DNA from: Paenibacillus ihuae
GTDB taxonomy: Bacteria; Bacillota; Bacilli; Paenibacillales; Paenibacillaceae
DNA: 35,133 bases
Direction of reading: 5' to 3'
NCBI RefSeq assembly: GCF_001368795.1
Contig: NZ_LN831198.1
Coordinates: forward strand, 750,453 to 785,585
The translations under genes were made by a program, and so were the position numbers. Shown piece by piece: positions 1-7,896 of the stretch (position 1 is its first letter; every line of letters begins with the position of its first letter). The notes under the pieces were generated by a model. That model searched no databases. It worked only from the letters and a program-made list of their open reading frames with translations, and was not told the DNA's origin.

Positions 1-1
1 G

Positions 2-1231
2 GAAATGGGGATTGATGCTGCCGCATTTTTGCTGTCAGAGCGGGGACGCTGTGAAAGGGATGAGGATTTTATTTTCTACGGAAACCCTGTATCACAGGAC
101 GGCACTGTAACACACACGGTTCTATCCAATGGGGACAAGGAGAGCATCACCATTTCGCTACCCCGTCTTCCGCCGCAGTATGCCAGGATTGCTTTAACCT
201 TGACTATCTATGAAGGTGAGCACTTGAACCATCGGATGAAGGATGTATCCGGACTCTACCTGAAGCTGCAGGATCGTCTGAGCGGCGGGGAGCTGCACCG
301 TTTTGAGTACGGCTCTGATTTATCGCAAGAAACGGCAATAGTGGTGGGGGAATTGTACCGCCATGGCGGGGAGTGGAAATTTAGCGCAGTCGGCAGCGGT
401 TTTAACGGAGGACTTGCAGCACTGTGCATCCATTATGGACTTGAGGTGGAGGCGTCCGGATCCCCGGAAGTTGCCGCTGCTGCTGAAGCGCCGGCACCAC
501 TTCAATCACCCCCGCCTGTTATGCAAATTGTACCTGTACCAACGGAGCCTAAGACTGTCCTGTCCAGCATTGATCTGCGTAAAAAGATCGTCCAGTTCAC
601 ACTGGAAAAGAAGCAATTGACTGGTGTAAAAGCCAGAGTAGGGATTGTGCTGGATATAAGCGGCTCGATGAGAGATTTATATACCAGAGGTGTCGTGCAG
701 GAAGTGGTAGAGCGGATCTTGGCGGTGGCTGCCAAGTTTGATGACAACGGCTCACTGGATGTTTGGGTGTACGATAACGAATTCAGCCGGCTTCCCTCCG
801 TCACCGAACGGGATTTCGGGGATTACGTAAAAACACATATTTTGAAAAACCAGTCCACTCATAAATTCGGCCGCAACAATGAACCTCCGGTGATGGAGGA
901 TGTCATCCGCAAATACACAAAGGAAGACAAGAAGGATACAACGCCGGTATTCATTATTTTTATCAATGACGGCGGTGTCCTCAAATTAACAAAGAAAGTG
1001 ATTATGAAAGCAGCGGTTCAGCCGATATTCTGGCAGTTTGTCGGAATCGGGGATTCGGATTTCGAAGTGCTGGAGGGGCTGGATAACATGACCGGAAGGG
1101 TTGTGGATAATGCGGATTTTGTGCATCTGGACCGGATTGAGGAGGTCTCGGATGAGGAATTGTACGACCGGCTGCTGAATGAATTTCCATCCTGGATTAA
1201 GGCGGCGAAGGAAAAACAGATTTTACTCTAG
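2..1231 (+). CDS. TerD-domain plus vWA-domain protein (TerF-like), 5' end cut off
   Basis: The reading frame is open to the first complete codon of the window, and the first ATG (position 5) lies inside a TerD domain, so the true start is upstream. Full TerD proteins have roughly 25-30 residues before the motif seen here as GIDAAAFLL. Residues about 1-150 form the TerD fold. A Pro/Ala-rich linker follows, then a von Willebrand A domain whose MIDAS motif DISGS lies at about residues 217-221 counted from the first ATG. This TerD-vWA layout is that of TerF-type proteins of tellurium-resistance/general-stress ter clusters. TerD domains bind calcium and these proteins are cytoplasmic. No other ter gene is visible, so the rest of the cluster is presumably to the left. 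Family assignment is firm; the physiological role is inferred. Confidence 0.88.
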   Translation, partial: EMGIDAAAFLLSERGRCERDEDFIFYGNPVSQDGTVTHTVLSNGDKESITISLPRLPPQYARIALTLTIYEGEHLNHRMKDVSGLYLKLQDRLSGGELHRFEYGSDLSQETAIVVGELYRHGGEWKFSAVGSGFNGGLAALCIHYGLEVEASGSPEVAAAAEAPAPLQSPPPVMQIVPVPTEPKTVLSSIDLRKKIVQFTLEKKQLTGVKARVGIVLDISGSMRDLYTRGVVQEVVERILAVAAKFDDNGSLDVWVYDNEFSRLPSVTERDFGDYVKTHILKNQSTHKFGRNNEPPVMEDVIRKYTKEDKKDTTPVFIIFINDGGVLKLTKKVIMKAAVQPIFWQFVGIGDSDFEVLEGLDNMTGRVVDNADFVHLDRIEEVSDEELYDRLLNEFPSWIKAAKEKQILL

Positions 1232-1254
1232 TACAAAGTTATATATAGTGGAAA

Positions 1255-1286
1255 AGGCTGGCCCGAAGGGGCTAGCCTATTTTTGT
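1255..1286 (+). terminator. Rho-independent terminator of the TerD-vWA gene
   Basis: A 10-bp stem (1255-1264 with 1269-1278, one G-U pair) closes a GAAG tetraloop and is followed by ATTTTTG. It begins 23 bp after the stop codon of the TerD-vWA gene. The 3' arm contains the stop codon of the convergent acetyltransferase gene, so the hairpin overlaps the end of that gene. It has no good T-run in the minus direction. Confidence 0.85.
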
Positions 1287-1829
1287 TGTCAATGACTGCT
1301 CTGCGCCTGGTGCGGGGAAGGATAGCAGATCCAGCTGATAGCCCTTTACCAGGGTTTCGCCGTTCATAATGTCAGTTGCATAAGCCCGCTTAAAGCCTAG
1401 ACGCTCGTAGAGCTTGATGGCTGAGGCCATCATATCGGAGGTGTGGAGGTTCAGGGTAGAGGCACCCCATTCGAGGGATCTTCGCGCGGCATCCTGGATC
1501 AGGAGTGTCGCAATTCCGCGGCCGCGGGCAGCAGGGGATACAGCGAGCAGGCGCAGGACAGGGGAGTGGATGCCGAGCTCAGGCTTGCCATAGGCAGTTT
1601 CCGAGGAAGTGAACAACAGTGCGCTGCCCACAATTTGCTTACCGGCTTCGGCAATGATTCGCGCAGCCGGGGCATTTCCGTATACGGAATCGAGAATTGA
1701 ATCCCGGTATTCAAGCCAGTAGGCCTCGGGCAGGAAAGCTGAATATTGGCTGTATGCATCAAGCAGCACTCCGGCGATGGCTTCACGATCGTTATCAACA
1801 GCTTCACGGATAATAATCTCTTTTGACAT
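1272..1829 (-). CDS. GNAT-family N-acetyltransferase
   Basis: A protein of 185 residues with the GNAT fold. The acetyl-CoA pyrophosphate-binding region is seen as RGRGIATLL in the second half, followed by LHTSDMMASAIKLYERLGFKR, written here only as a motif typical of the C-terminal GNAT strand-helix. The start at 1829 was chosen because an AAGGGGG sequence lies about 12 bases upstream and the protein then starts directly at the fold (MSKEIIIREA). A longer frame from 1895 exists but has no ribosome binding site. It is convergent with the TerD-vWA gene and ends inside that gene's terminator. The substrate is unknown. Nothing ties it to the sulfur cluster to the right, which runs the other way and has its own acetyltransferase. 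Confidence 0.85.
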   Translation of the reverse strand: MSKEIIIREAVDNDREAIAGVLLDAYSQYSAFLPEAYWLEYRDSILDSVYGNAPAARIIAEAGKQIVGSALLFTSSETAYGKPELGIHSPVLRLLAVSPAARGRGIATLLIQDAARRSLEWGASTLNLHTSDMMASAIKLYERLGFKRAYATDIMNGETLVKGYQLDLLSFPAPGAEQSLTTKIG

Positions 1830-1936
1830 GTTCTCGGTATGCCCCCTTAAGTCCAATTGGTAAGCCCATCTGAATGCTGTTATTATAACTGACAATTCCT
1901 ATTGATATAAGAGTGATTTAAACATTCTGATAATTG

Positions 1937-1953
1937 GATAGAAAACTTCTATC
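1937..1953. promoter_or_regulatory. Perfect 7-3-7 palindrome, candidate operator
   Basis: GATAGAA-AAC-TTCTATC is a perfect inverted repeat of 7-bp arms around 3 bp. It lies in the divergent intergenic region between the minus-strand acetyltransferase and the LysR gene, about 53 bp upstream of the putative LysR -35 box. LysR regulators commonly bind dyads upstream of or near their own promoters. It could be the autoregulatory site of this LysR, but no binding evidence can be read from sequence. Confidence 0.4.
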
Positions 1954-2005
1954 TGTTTTTGTGATTATTTTAATGGAAAATAGGCCGAAAAGCACTGCAG
2001 ATGTG

Positions 2006-2034
2006 TTGACAAAAAAATAGGCCGTGACTAAGAT
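2006..2034 (+). promoter_or_regulatory. SigA-type promoter for the LysR gene
   Basis: TTGACA at 2006-2011 matches the -35 consensus fully. TAAGAT at 2029-2034 matches four of six -10 positions, with the ideal 17-bp spacing. Transcription would start near 2041, giving a leader of about 87 bases before the GTG start at 2128. I see no riboswitch or leader hairpin in that stretch. Confidence 0.55.
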
Positions 2035-2127
2035 ATATACAAAATCTATAAGGTAAACTTCGCCATAATTCATTGTTAATTCATCGGAATAGTAAAATAT
2101 CATAAAATCGATAAAGGAGGCCTTGGA

Positions 2128-3021
2128 GTGAATATCGATAATATTGAGGCATTTGTCTACATCAACCACTATGGAAGCTTCAATAAAGCCGCCGAAGTCC
2201 TGTATATCTCACAGCCGACTGTAACGGCCCGCATTCAATCGCTGGAACGGGAACTGGATTGCAGGGTCTTTGAGCGGCTGGGCAAACAGATTCATCTTAC
2301 GGATAAAGGCAAGCAGTTTCTTCCGTATGCCCAGCAGATTCTCCAGGTCTACCAAAACGGCAAACATCAGCTCCAGGCGAAGGGGCATATTCCGAATGAG
2401 CTGAGAATCGGCAGTACAGTATCCGTGTCCAATTATCTGATGCCGCATCTGCTGCTTCATTTGAAACGGAAATATCCGCATATCAACATTAAGCTGACGA
2501 CTTCATCCACGGATCTGCTGATTGATAAGCTGAAAGCGAAGGAGATTGATGTGGCTTTTATCCGTAAAGTTGTTAATCCGGCGATTCAGGCTTTCCCGTT
2601 CTGCGAGGATCCTATTTCGTTGTATGTGTATGCAGGGCACCGGCTGGCCCTAAGCGGTCGTGCTTCCCTGCAGGATATCCGCAAGGAGACGCTGGTTTTT
2701 TTTGAATGCGGCTCTTTGGACTGGATGCGGCTGCACCGCGTATTTGAGAGCATGGAACAGCCGCCGAATATTGAATATCAGGTGGATAATCTGGAAACGG
2801 CCAAGAAGCTTGTATTGAAAAAAGCGGGCATCTGCTTTCTTCCGGCATTAAGCGTGCAGGAGGAAGTAGCTGCGGGAACGCTGATCCGGGTCGATATCGC
2901 GGAGACGGAGGGCATCTCCCTGCGGACCAGCCTGATTTCACTGAACGGGGAAAATGCAGAATTCATTGAAACCCTGCTTGAAGTGGGTGCCCTCAAAGCC
3001 GGAGATCGAGTAATTGTATAG
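2128..3021 (+). CDS. LysR-family transcriptional regulator (YtlI-like position)
   Basis: A 297-residue LysR regulator. The winged helix-turn-helix fills residues 1-60, with the typical SFNKAAEVLYISQPTVTARI recognition region, and the effector-binding domain covers about 90-290. The start is GTG at 2128, set by AAAGGAGG at 2113-2120 with 7-bp spacing. It sits directly upstream of, and in the same direction as, an acetyltransferase-transporter-monooxygenase operon. This is the arrangement of ytlI in Bacillus subtilis, where YtlI activates the ytmI operon during sulfur limitation. I infer that this protein plays the same activator role here. A different LysR such as a CysL relative cannot be ruled out without phylogeny. 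Confidence 0.9.
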   Translation: MNIDNIEAFVYINHYGSFNKAAEVLYISQPTVTARIQSLERELDCRVFERLGKQIHLTDKGKQFLPYAQQILQVYQNGKHQLQAKGHIPNELRIGSTVSVSNYLMPHLLLHLKRKYPHINIKLTTSSTDLLIDKLKAKEIDVAFIRKVVNPAIQAFPFCEDPISLYVYAGHRLALSGRASLQDIRKETLVFFECGSLDWMRLHRVFESMEQPPNIEYQVDNLETAKKLVLKKAGICFLPALSVQEEVAAGTLIRVDIAETEGISLRTSLISLNGENAEFIETLLEVGALKAGDRVIV

Positions 3022-3077
3022 ATGTATTAAATAACTCTATTAGCGCATGGGGCTATGCAGTGATAAAGTTAATTGCA

Positions 3078-3083
3078 TATAAT
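3078..3083 (+). promoter_or_regulatory. Candidate -10 box of the sulfur salvage operon
   Basis: TATAAT at 3078-3083 is a perfect -10 hexamer, 58 bp before the acetyltransferase start. At 17-18 bp upstream there is no recognisable -35 box. This fits an activator-dependent promoter, as expected for a LysR-controlled operon. A short dyad, GCAT-GGGGCT-ATGC, lies upstream at about 3045-3058 and could be part of the activator site, but it is weak. Confidence 0.4.
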
Positions 3084-3140
3084 CACGACTAAATCGATAG
3101 GGATTATGAAATTAAATTTCAAATGGCTGGAGGACATGAC

Positions 3141-3656
3141 ATGAGTGAGGTATATCGGCTGGCAGAGCTGAAGGATGCGGAGCAGTTGCTGGATGTTACA
3201 TACCGCGCCTATGAGCTGATTCGTGAACTCGGGCTGCACTGGCCGGCGGCCAATGCCGACTTGGCGCTTATTGAAGACAACATAGCCACGAATGAGTGTT
3301 ACGTGCTCGAAATCGGCGGAACGATAGTTGCGACTATCACACTCTCCAAGGAAGAAGAGGTCAAGAAGTTTAGTCCGCTGCCTTTTATTAAGTGGTTCGC
3401 TGCTCACCCGGATTACAGTAACAGGGGCTATGGCGGAAAGCTGCTGGACTGGGTGGAAGAGAATATTATTCTCGGACAATTGGGTTCACCTGCAGTCACA
3501 CTCGCAACGGCGAAGAAGCATCCATGGCTGGTTCAAATGTATGAACGGCGGGGTTACGAACGGTTCCTGGAGCTGGACCCGCAGAATGGCGACGGCATTA
3601 TGTATCTGCTGAAAAAAACACTTGCAGACAAACCACAATTCATTCAAAGGGGATAG
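3141..3656 (+). CDS. GNAT N-acetyltransferase, YtmI/SnaA-like (S-alkylcysteine N-acetylation)
   Basis: A 171-residue GNAT protein with the acetyl-CoA loop region NRGYGGKLL and the C-terminal MYERRGYERF strand-helix typical of the fold. The start at 3141 is set by GGAGG at 3129-3133, 7 bp away. An in-frame ATG at 3123 lies upstream of that ribosome binding site and is unlikely. It is the first gene of the operon, after the LysR regulator, as ytmI (snaA) is in B. subtilis. The B. subtilis enzyme acetylates S-methylcysteine-type compounds as the entry step of cysteine salvage. The specificity here is inferred from position and from the neighbouring M20 deacetylases, monooxygenases and amino acid transporter. 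Only 4 bp separate it from the binding-protein gene. Confidence 0.82.
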   Translation: MSEVYRLAELKDAEQLLDVTYRAYELIRELGLHWPAANADLALIEDNIATNECYVLEIGGTIVATITLSKEEEVKKFSPLPFIKWFAAHPDYSNRGYGGKLLDWVEENIILGQLGSPAVTLATAKKHPWLVQMYERRGYERFLELDPQNGDGIMYLLKKTLADKPQFIQRG

Positions 3657-3660
3657 AAAC

Positions 3661-4527
3661 ATGAAAAAGTCCATTTCACTCGTATTTGCATCCATACTGA
3701 CACTTGCGATTGCCGGCTGCGGGAATAACGGCAACAACGCCGCGAACAGCGGCCAGACCGGAAATACGGCTGAAGCTGCCGCCTCGAATGCAACAGCTGA
3801 GCCGGCTAAAGCTACGAAGATCATTGTGGGCACAGGCACAGCTTTTCCTCAAGTTTGCTTCATTGATGAGAACGGCAAGCTTACCGGCTTCGATGTAGAG
3901 CTGCTCAAAGAAATTGATAACCGGCTGCCGGACTATGAATTTGATTTTCAGACCATGGATTTCAGCAACCTGCTGCTCAGTCTGGAAACGAAAAAGATCG
4001 ATCTCGTAGCCCATGTCATGGAAAAGAATCCGGAGCGGGAGCTGAAGTACTCTTTTAATAAAGAAGCCTATGCCCATTGGAGAAACCGCATTGTGGTGGC
4101 TAAGGACAATGATACGATCCAAACGCTTGATGATCTTAAAGGCAAGAAGGTATTGGTCGGCGCGACCAGCGCACAGGCGCAAATTCTGGAGAACTACAAT
4201 AAAGAGCATGATAATGCGATTAATATCGTGTACCAAAGCGGTACGGCTAACGATGCAGCTGACCAGATCAGCACAGGCCGTGTGGACGCTACGCTCGCTG
4301 CAGATTTTGTCCTGCCGATCATTGATCCGCAGAGTAAGCTCAAGGCTTCCGGTCCCGAACTGTCCTCCGCAGATATTCTCTATGTCTTCCGCAAGGATGA
4401 TGCAGATTCACAGAAGCTGTCGGATGCCATTGACGGTGCCATTAAAGAGCTGAAGACGGACGGTACACTGGGTAAGCTGAGCTCAGAGTGGCTGGGTGCG
4501 GATGTTACCGCAGATTCGGCGCAATGA
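3661..4527 (+). CDS. Amino acid ABC transporter substrate-binding lipoprotein, TcyJ/TcyK-like
   Basis: A 288-residue solute-binding protein of family 3 (polar amino acid). A short signal peptide ends in the lipobox LAIAGC, so it is probably lipid-anchored on the outer face of the membrane. A low-complexity Asn/Ala/Thr-rich tether follows, then the two-lobed binding domain with GFDVELLKEI and DLKGKKVLVGATS, both hallmark segments of the family. The start at 3661 is set by AAAGGGGATAG just upstream; a start at 3622 would bury the signal peptide. It delivers substrate to the two permeases and the ATPase that follow. In B. subtilis the equivalent Tcy transporter imports cystine and related sulfur amino acids. 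The ligand here is presumably an S-modified cysteine or its N-acetyl form. Confidence 0.88.
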   Translation: MKKSISLVFASILTLAIAGCGNNGNNAANSGQTGNTAEAAASNATAEPAKATKIIVGTGTAFPQVCFIDENGKLTGFDVELLKEIDNRLPDYEFDFQTMDFSNLLLSLETKKIDLVAHVMEKNPERELKYSFNKEAYAHWRNRIVVAKDNDTIQTLDDLKGKKVLVGATSAQAQILENYNKEHDNAINIVYQSGTANDAADQISTGRVDATLAADFVLPIIDPQSKLKASGPELSSADILYVFRKDDADSQKLSDAIDGAIKELKTDGTLGKLSSEWLGADVTADSAQ

Positions 4528-4560
4528 GTAAGCCGGTGAGCACGGGAAGGGAGGGAGTTT

Positions 4561-5346
4561 ATGGGCGCACCGTTTGATATCAGCTATGTATTTTCATATC
4601 TGCCTAAGCTGCTGGGGACTTTGGGTACCACTCTGCTGATTGTCGGGTGCTCCCTGCTGGCAGGGATTATTGTCGGCTTTCTCGTAGCGCTGCCAAGACT
4701 GTATAAAGTGCCGGTGCTGAAGACCTGCTCCGAAATCTATATCTCCTTTTTCCGGGGCACACCGATTCTTATCCAGCTTTTCCTGTTCTATTACGGGCTG
4801 CCGGAGATCCTGAAGCTGATTCAAGTCGATATGACCCGGACGCCAGTGCTGGTGTTTGTGATTCTGACCTACGGTCTGCACACAGGGGCATACATGTCGG
4901 AGATGATCCGCGCTGCTGTGCAGGCGGTGGATAAGGGACAGGTCGAGGCGGCTTATGCGACGGGAATGACGGGGTTCCAGGCTTTTACACGGATCGTGCT
5001 GCCGCAGGCGCTTGGAATTGCTATTCCGGTATTCTCCAATCTGGTGATTGCTCTGCTCAAGGATACGTCACTGGCCTTCACGCTTGGTGTAATGGAGATG
5101 ACCGGGAAGGCGCAGACGCTGGGCAGCTTAACTCAGCATTTTATTGAAACGTATATCGCGCTTGCGCTGATCTATCTGGTCATCAGCTTTACCATTGAGA
5201 AGCTGCTGCTTGTAGCGGAACGCTGGCTGCTGCGTCATGAGAAACGTAGCACTGCTGAGAAAAGATCATTCAAAATACACAAAAACTGGTCCTACCGCCG
5301 CATCATTTCGGAACTGGGACCGGGTAAAGGAGGCGCCGGATTATGA
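4561..5346 (+). CDS. tcyL: Polar amino acid ABC transporter permease, TcyL-like
   Basis: A 261-residue inner membrane permease of the His/Glu/Gln/Arg family. About five hydrophobic segments are visible. The RGTPILIQLFL segment is characteristic of amino acid permeases, and the EAA loop that contacts the ATPase reads EAAYATGMTGFQAFTRIVLP. The ribosome binding site GGAAGGGAGGGAG precedes the ATG. The 3' end overlaps the next permease gene by 4 bp (ATGA), which suggests translational coupling. The C-terminal tail of about 40 residues after the last membrane segment is charged and longer than usual. Because the partner permease is frameshifted, this intact copy may be the only functional membrane subunit. 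Whether it could work as a homodimer is unknown. Confidence 0.88.
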   Translation: MGAPFDISYVFSYLPKLLGTLGTTLLIVGCSLLAGIIVGFLVALPRLYKVPVLKTCSEIYISFFRGTPILIQLFLFYYGLPEILKLIQVDMTRTPVLVFVILTYGLHTGAYMSEMIRAAVQAVDKGQVEAAYATGMTGFQAFTRIVLPQALGIAIPVFSNLVIALLKDTSLAFTLGVMEMTGKAQTLGSLTQHFIETYIALALIYLVISFTIEKLLLVAERWLLRHEKRSTAEKRSFKIHKNWSYRRIISELGPGKGGAGL

Positions 5347-6052
5347 AGCTGGACCCGTCGTTCATCTGGACCGCCTTCGTGCAGATTCTGAGTGCCATTC
5401 CTACGACCTTATATATTACCGTGGTTTCTGTCTTGATCGGGTTTGTGATTGGAATGGCGGTGGCCCTGATCCGGATCTACAGAATCCCATTGCTCTATCC
5501 GCTGGCAGTCGGGTATGTCACCTTTATCCGCGGAACACCGATGCTGACCCATCTGCTGCTGATTTATTTCGGGCTTCCCGTGCTGATAGACGGTCTGGCG
5601 GAGCAGTTCGGCTGGAGCTTCAGGTCGGTGTCGATTCCGATGATCGGCTTCGCTTATATTTCATTCTCGATCACAGCGGGAGCCTATATGTCCGAGGTTA
5701 TCCGTTCCGGTCTGCTCGCGGTGGACCGCGGCCAGCTGGAGGCGGCCCATTCCATCGGCATGACCACGCACAGGCGCTGCGGCGGGTTGTATTTCCCCAG
5801 GCGCTGGCGGCGAGTCTGCCCAATCTGTCAAATTCGGTAATCGGAATGCTGCACGGATCTACCCTTGCTTTTACCGTTTCGGTAGTGGATATCAACGCCA
5901 AGGCGCAGATTGTGGCTTCGACGAACTGGAAGTTTTTTGAGGCTTACCTGGCGGCGGCGCTGATCTTCTGGGGGCTTACGTTCCTGATTGAGCGCTCGAC
6001 GTCAGTGATTGAGAAACGGATTAATCTGTATAACCGGGGGGGAGTGGCATGA
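5343..6052 (+). pseudogene. tcyM: Polar amino acid ABC transporter permease, TcyM-like, frameshifted
   Basis: The first part (from ATG 5343) encodes a normal permease through GAYMSEVIRSGLLAVDRGQL and into the EAA loop (EAAHSIGMTT). It then reads into a nonsense tail ending at 5840. The rest of the family sequence (ALRRVVFPQALAASLPN onward) continues in the -1 frame to the stop at 6052. The switch lies at about 5766-5768: restoring one base there, for instance an extra G in ACGCACAG, gives an uninterrupted protein of about 236 residues. The break sits exactly in the cytoplasmic loop that docks the ATPase, so the truncated product would be inactive. Overlaps of 4 bp on both sides (ATGA at 5343 and 6049) show it belonged to a tightly coupled operon. 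A sequencing error is the main alternative to a real mutation. Confidence 0.85.
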
Positions 6053-6801
6053 TCAGCTTAACGCAAATATCGAAGTCATTCGGCCGGCATCAGGTGCTCA
6101 GCAATATAGATTTAACGGTGACCAAAGGCGAGGTTGTCGTCATTCTCGGACCTAGCGGATCAGGCAAAACAACCCTGCTGCGCTGCGTGAATTACTTGGA
6201 GAAGCCAAGTGACGGAGAGATTTCCATCGGGGATTTCAAGGTGAACTGCAAGCATGCCCGCAAAAAGGAGATTCACCAGCTCCGGCAAAAAACGGCGATG
6301 GTGTTCCAGCAGTATAATCTGTTCCGGCACAAAACCGCACTCGAGAACGTGATGGAAGGGCTGCTGATTGTCAAAAAGCTTCCAAAGGACGAAGCCAGAA
6401 AGCGGAGCATTGCGCTGCTTGAAAAGGTTGGCCTCGGCAGCAAGCTGGATGCTTATCCGAGCCAGCTCTCCGGAGGCCAGCAGCAACGGGTCGGCATTGC
6501 CCGTGCCCTGGCGCTGGAGCCGGAGGTTATTCTGTTCGACGAACCAACGTCGGCGCTTGACCCGGAGCTGGTAGGCGAAGTGCTTGCCGTTATCCGCAAG
6601 ATTGCCAAGGAAGGCATCACCATGATTGTGGTGACCCATGAGATGGGCTTTGCCCGCGATGTGGCGAACCATGTGGTCTTCATGGACGGCGGCGTCATTG
6701 TTGAAGAAGGCACACCAACAGAGCTGTTCAATCATCCGCGTGAAGAACGAACGAAGCAGTTCCTGAAGCGGATCACACCTGAACTGAACTATTCCATATA
6801 G
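6049..6801 (+). CDS. tcyN: Polar amino acid ABC transporter ATP-binding protein, TcyN-like
   Basis: A 250-residue ATPase that powers the adjacent permeases. Walker A is GPSGSGKT at residues 34-41, the ABC signature LSGGQQQR begins near residue 140, and Walker B with the catalytic Glu is ILFDEP with E at about 165. The D-loop SALD and the H-loop VVTHEM follow. Length and motifs are those of the GlnQ/TcyN amino acid group, and all catalytic residues are present. The start overlaps the end of the frameshifted permease by ATGA. If translation of this gene depends on coupling, the upstream frameshift, which terminates ribosomes at 5840, could lower its expression. Confidence 0.93.
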   Translation: MISLTQISKSFGRHQVLSNIDLTVTKGEVVVILGPSGSGKTTLLRCVNYLEKPSDGEISIGDFKVNCKHARKKEIHQLRQKTAMVFQQYNLFRHKTALENVMEGLLIVKKLPKDEARKRSIALLEKVGLGSKLDAYPSQLSGGQQQRVGIARALALEPEVILFDEPTSALDPELVGEVLAVIRKIAKEGITMIVVTHEMGFARDVANHVVFMDGGVIVEEGTPTELFNHPREERTKQFLKRITPELNYSI

Positions 6802-6812
6802 GGGGCAAAATG

Positions 6813-7829
6813 ATGGCCATTACAATCAGCGTACTCGACCAAAGTCCGATTTATCCGGGAGAAACGCCGGAGGAAGCGTTCCGGCATACGATCAGGCTGG
6901 CACAGCTGTCTGAACAGCTGGGGTTCCGCCGTTTCTGGGTTTCTGAGCATCATGATTCCGAGCAGGTGGCAGGCTCCTCGCCGGAAGTGCTGATCTCCCA
7001 TCTGCTTGCGAAGACGGAGCGTATCCGTATCGGCTCCGGCGGAATTATGCTGCAGCATTACAGCCCGTACAAAGTGGCAGAGAATTTCAATGTGCTGGCT
7101 TCCCTGGCTCCGGGCCGGGTGGACCTGGGTGTAGGACGTGCTCCGGGCGGGCTGCCGCGCAGCACGCAGGCACTTCAGCAGGGGAAGGGCGATTCCCCCA
7201 GCCTGACGGATAAAATTATCGAGCTGGAGAAGTACGTACATAGCCGGCTTGAGGAAGACCATCCGCTGGCAGGGCTGAAGGCAGGTCCCATTCCGGCTAC
7301 TGCTCCTGAGCTGTATGTGCTTGGCGCAAGTGTAAGCAGTGCGGAAATTGCCGCTGAGCTGGGCTTACCGTACGTATTCTCCCTGTTCATCAACGGAGAC
7401 CGGTCGGTGGCGCTGGAAGCGATCCGCGCTTACCGCAGCGGTTTTGTATCAGCGGAGGGCAGACAGCCGCAGGCGATTATTGCCCTGGCACTCATTGCTG
7501 CGGAGACGGAGGAAGAAGCGAAGGAGCTGGCGGGAGCGCATAAGCTGATCCGGATTACGCTTGCGGGCGGGAAGACGCTGACGGTAGCTACCCGGGAGCA
7601 GGCGGAGGAATTTGCCCGCCAGAGCCAGGAAGCCTACACGATCGAAGAGCGGGAGCCGGAGGTTGCCAAAGGCACAAAGGCTTCCGTGCGTGAACAGCTG
7701 CTGGCACTGTCGGAAGCCTCCGGTGTGGAGGAGTTCATCGTAACGACGAATGTGCAGCCATTTGACAAACGGCTTCGCTCGTTTGAGCTGTTGAGTGAAG
7801 CGCTCGCTGAGGTGCCGGCGGAGGCCTAA
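6813..7829 (+). CDS. ytmO: Luciferase-like flavin monooxygenase, YtmO/CmoO-like
   Basis: A 338-residue protein of the bacterial luciferase-like superfamily, group with no F420 requirement assumed. It starts with the characteristic SVLDQSP strand and carries RFWVSEHH and GSGGIMLQHYSPYKVAENF, which form the flavin and active-site pocket of this family. Two ATGs are adjacent at 6810 and 6813. The second lies 7 bp from the GGGGG ribosome binding site and is preferred. It follows the transporter ATPase by 11 bp, the same order as tcyN-ytmO in B. subtilis. There the gene belongs to the cysteine S-dealkylation set. The reduced flavin must come from a reductase, and none is encoded in this window. 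The exact reaction is inferred. Confidence 0.85.
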   Translation: MAITISVLDQSPIYPGETPEEAFRHTIRLAQLSEQLGFRRFWVSEHHDSEQVAGSSPEVLISHLLAKTERIRIGSGGIMLQHYSPYKVAENFNVLASLAPGRVDLGVGRAPGGLPRSTQALQQGKGDSPSLTDKIIELEKYVHSRLEEDHPLAGLKAGPIPATAPELYVLGASVSSAEIAAELGLPYVFSLFINGDRSVALEAIRAYRSGFVSAEGRQPQAIIALALIAAETEEEAKELAGAHKLIRITLAGGKTLTVATREQAEEFARQSQEAYTIEEREPEVAKGTKASVREQLLALSEASGVEEFIVTTNVQPFDKRLRSFELLSEALAEVPAEA

Positions 7830-7896
7830 GGCACAAGGTATAAGGTGAAGGGATCAGGAATCAGACAGGAAATCGTATAAGGAAGGGAGCCTGTAT

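Noticed and set aside
1918..2169. Minus-strand frame of 83 hydrophobic residues covering the LysR upstream region
   Set aside because: No ribosome binding site. It overlaps the LysR promoter and gene start, and the hydrophobic residues follow from AT-rich DNA.
3022..3140. S-box or T-box riboswitch before the sulfur operon
   Set aside because: The 119-bp interval is too short for either and shows no conserved core or terminator hairpin.
5237..6052. Frame of 271 residues overlapping the permease genes
   Set aside because: Only its last third is real permease sequence, from the -1 frame after the frameshift. Its first part is an out-of-frame shadow of the two permease genes.
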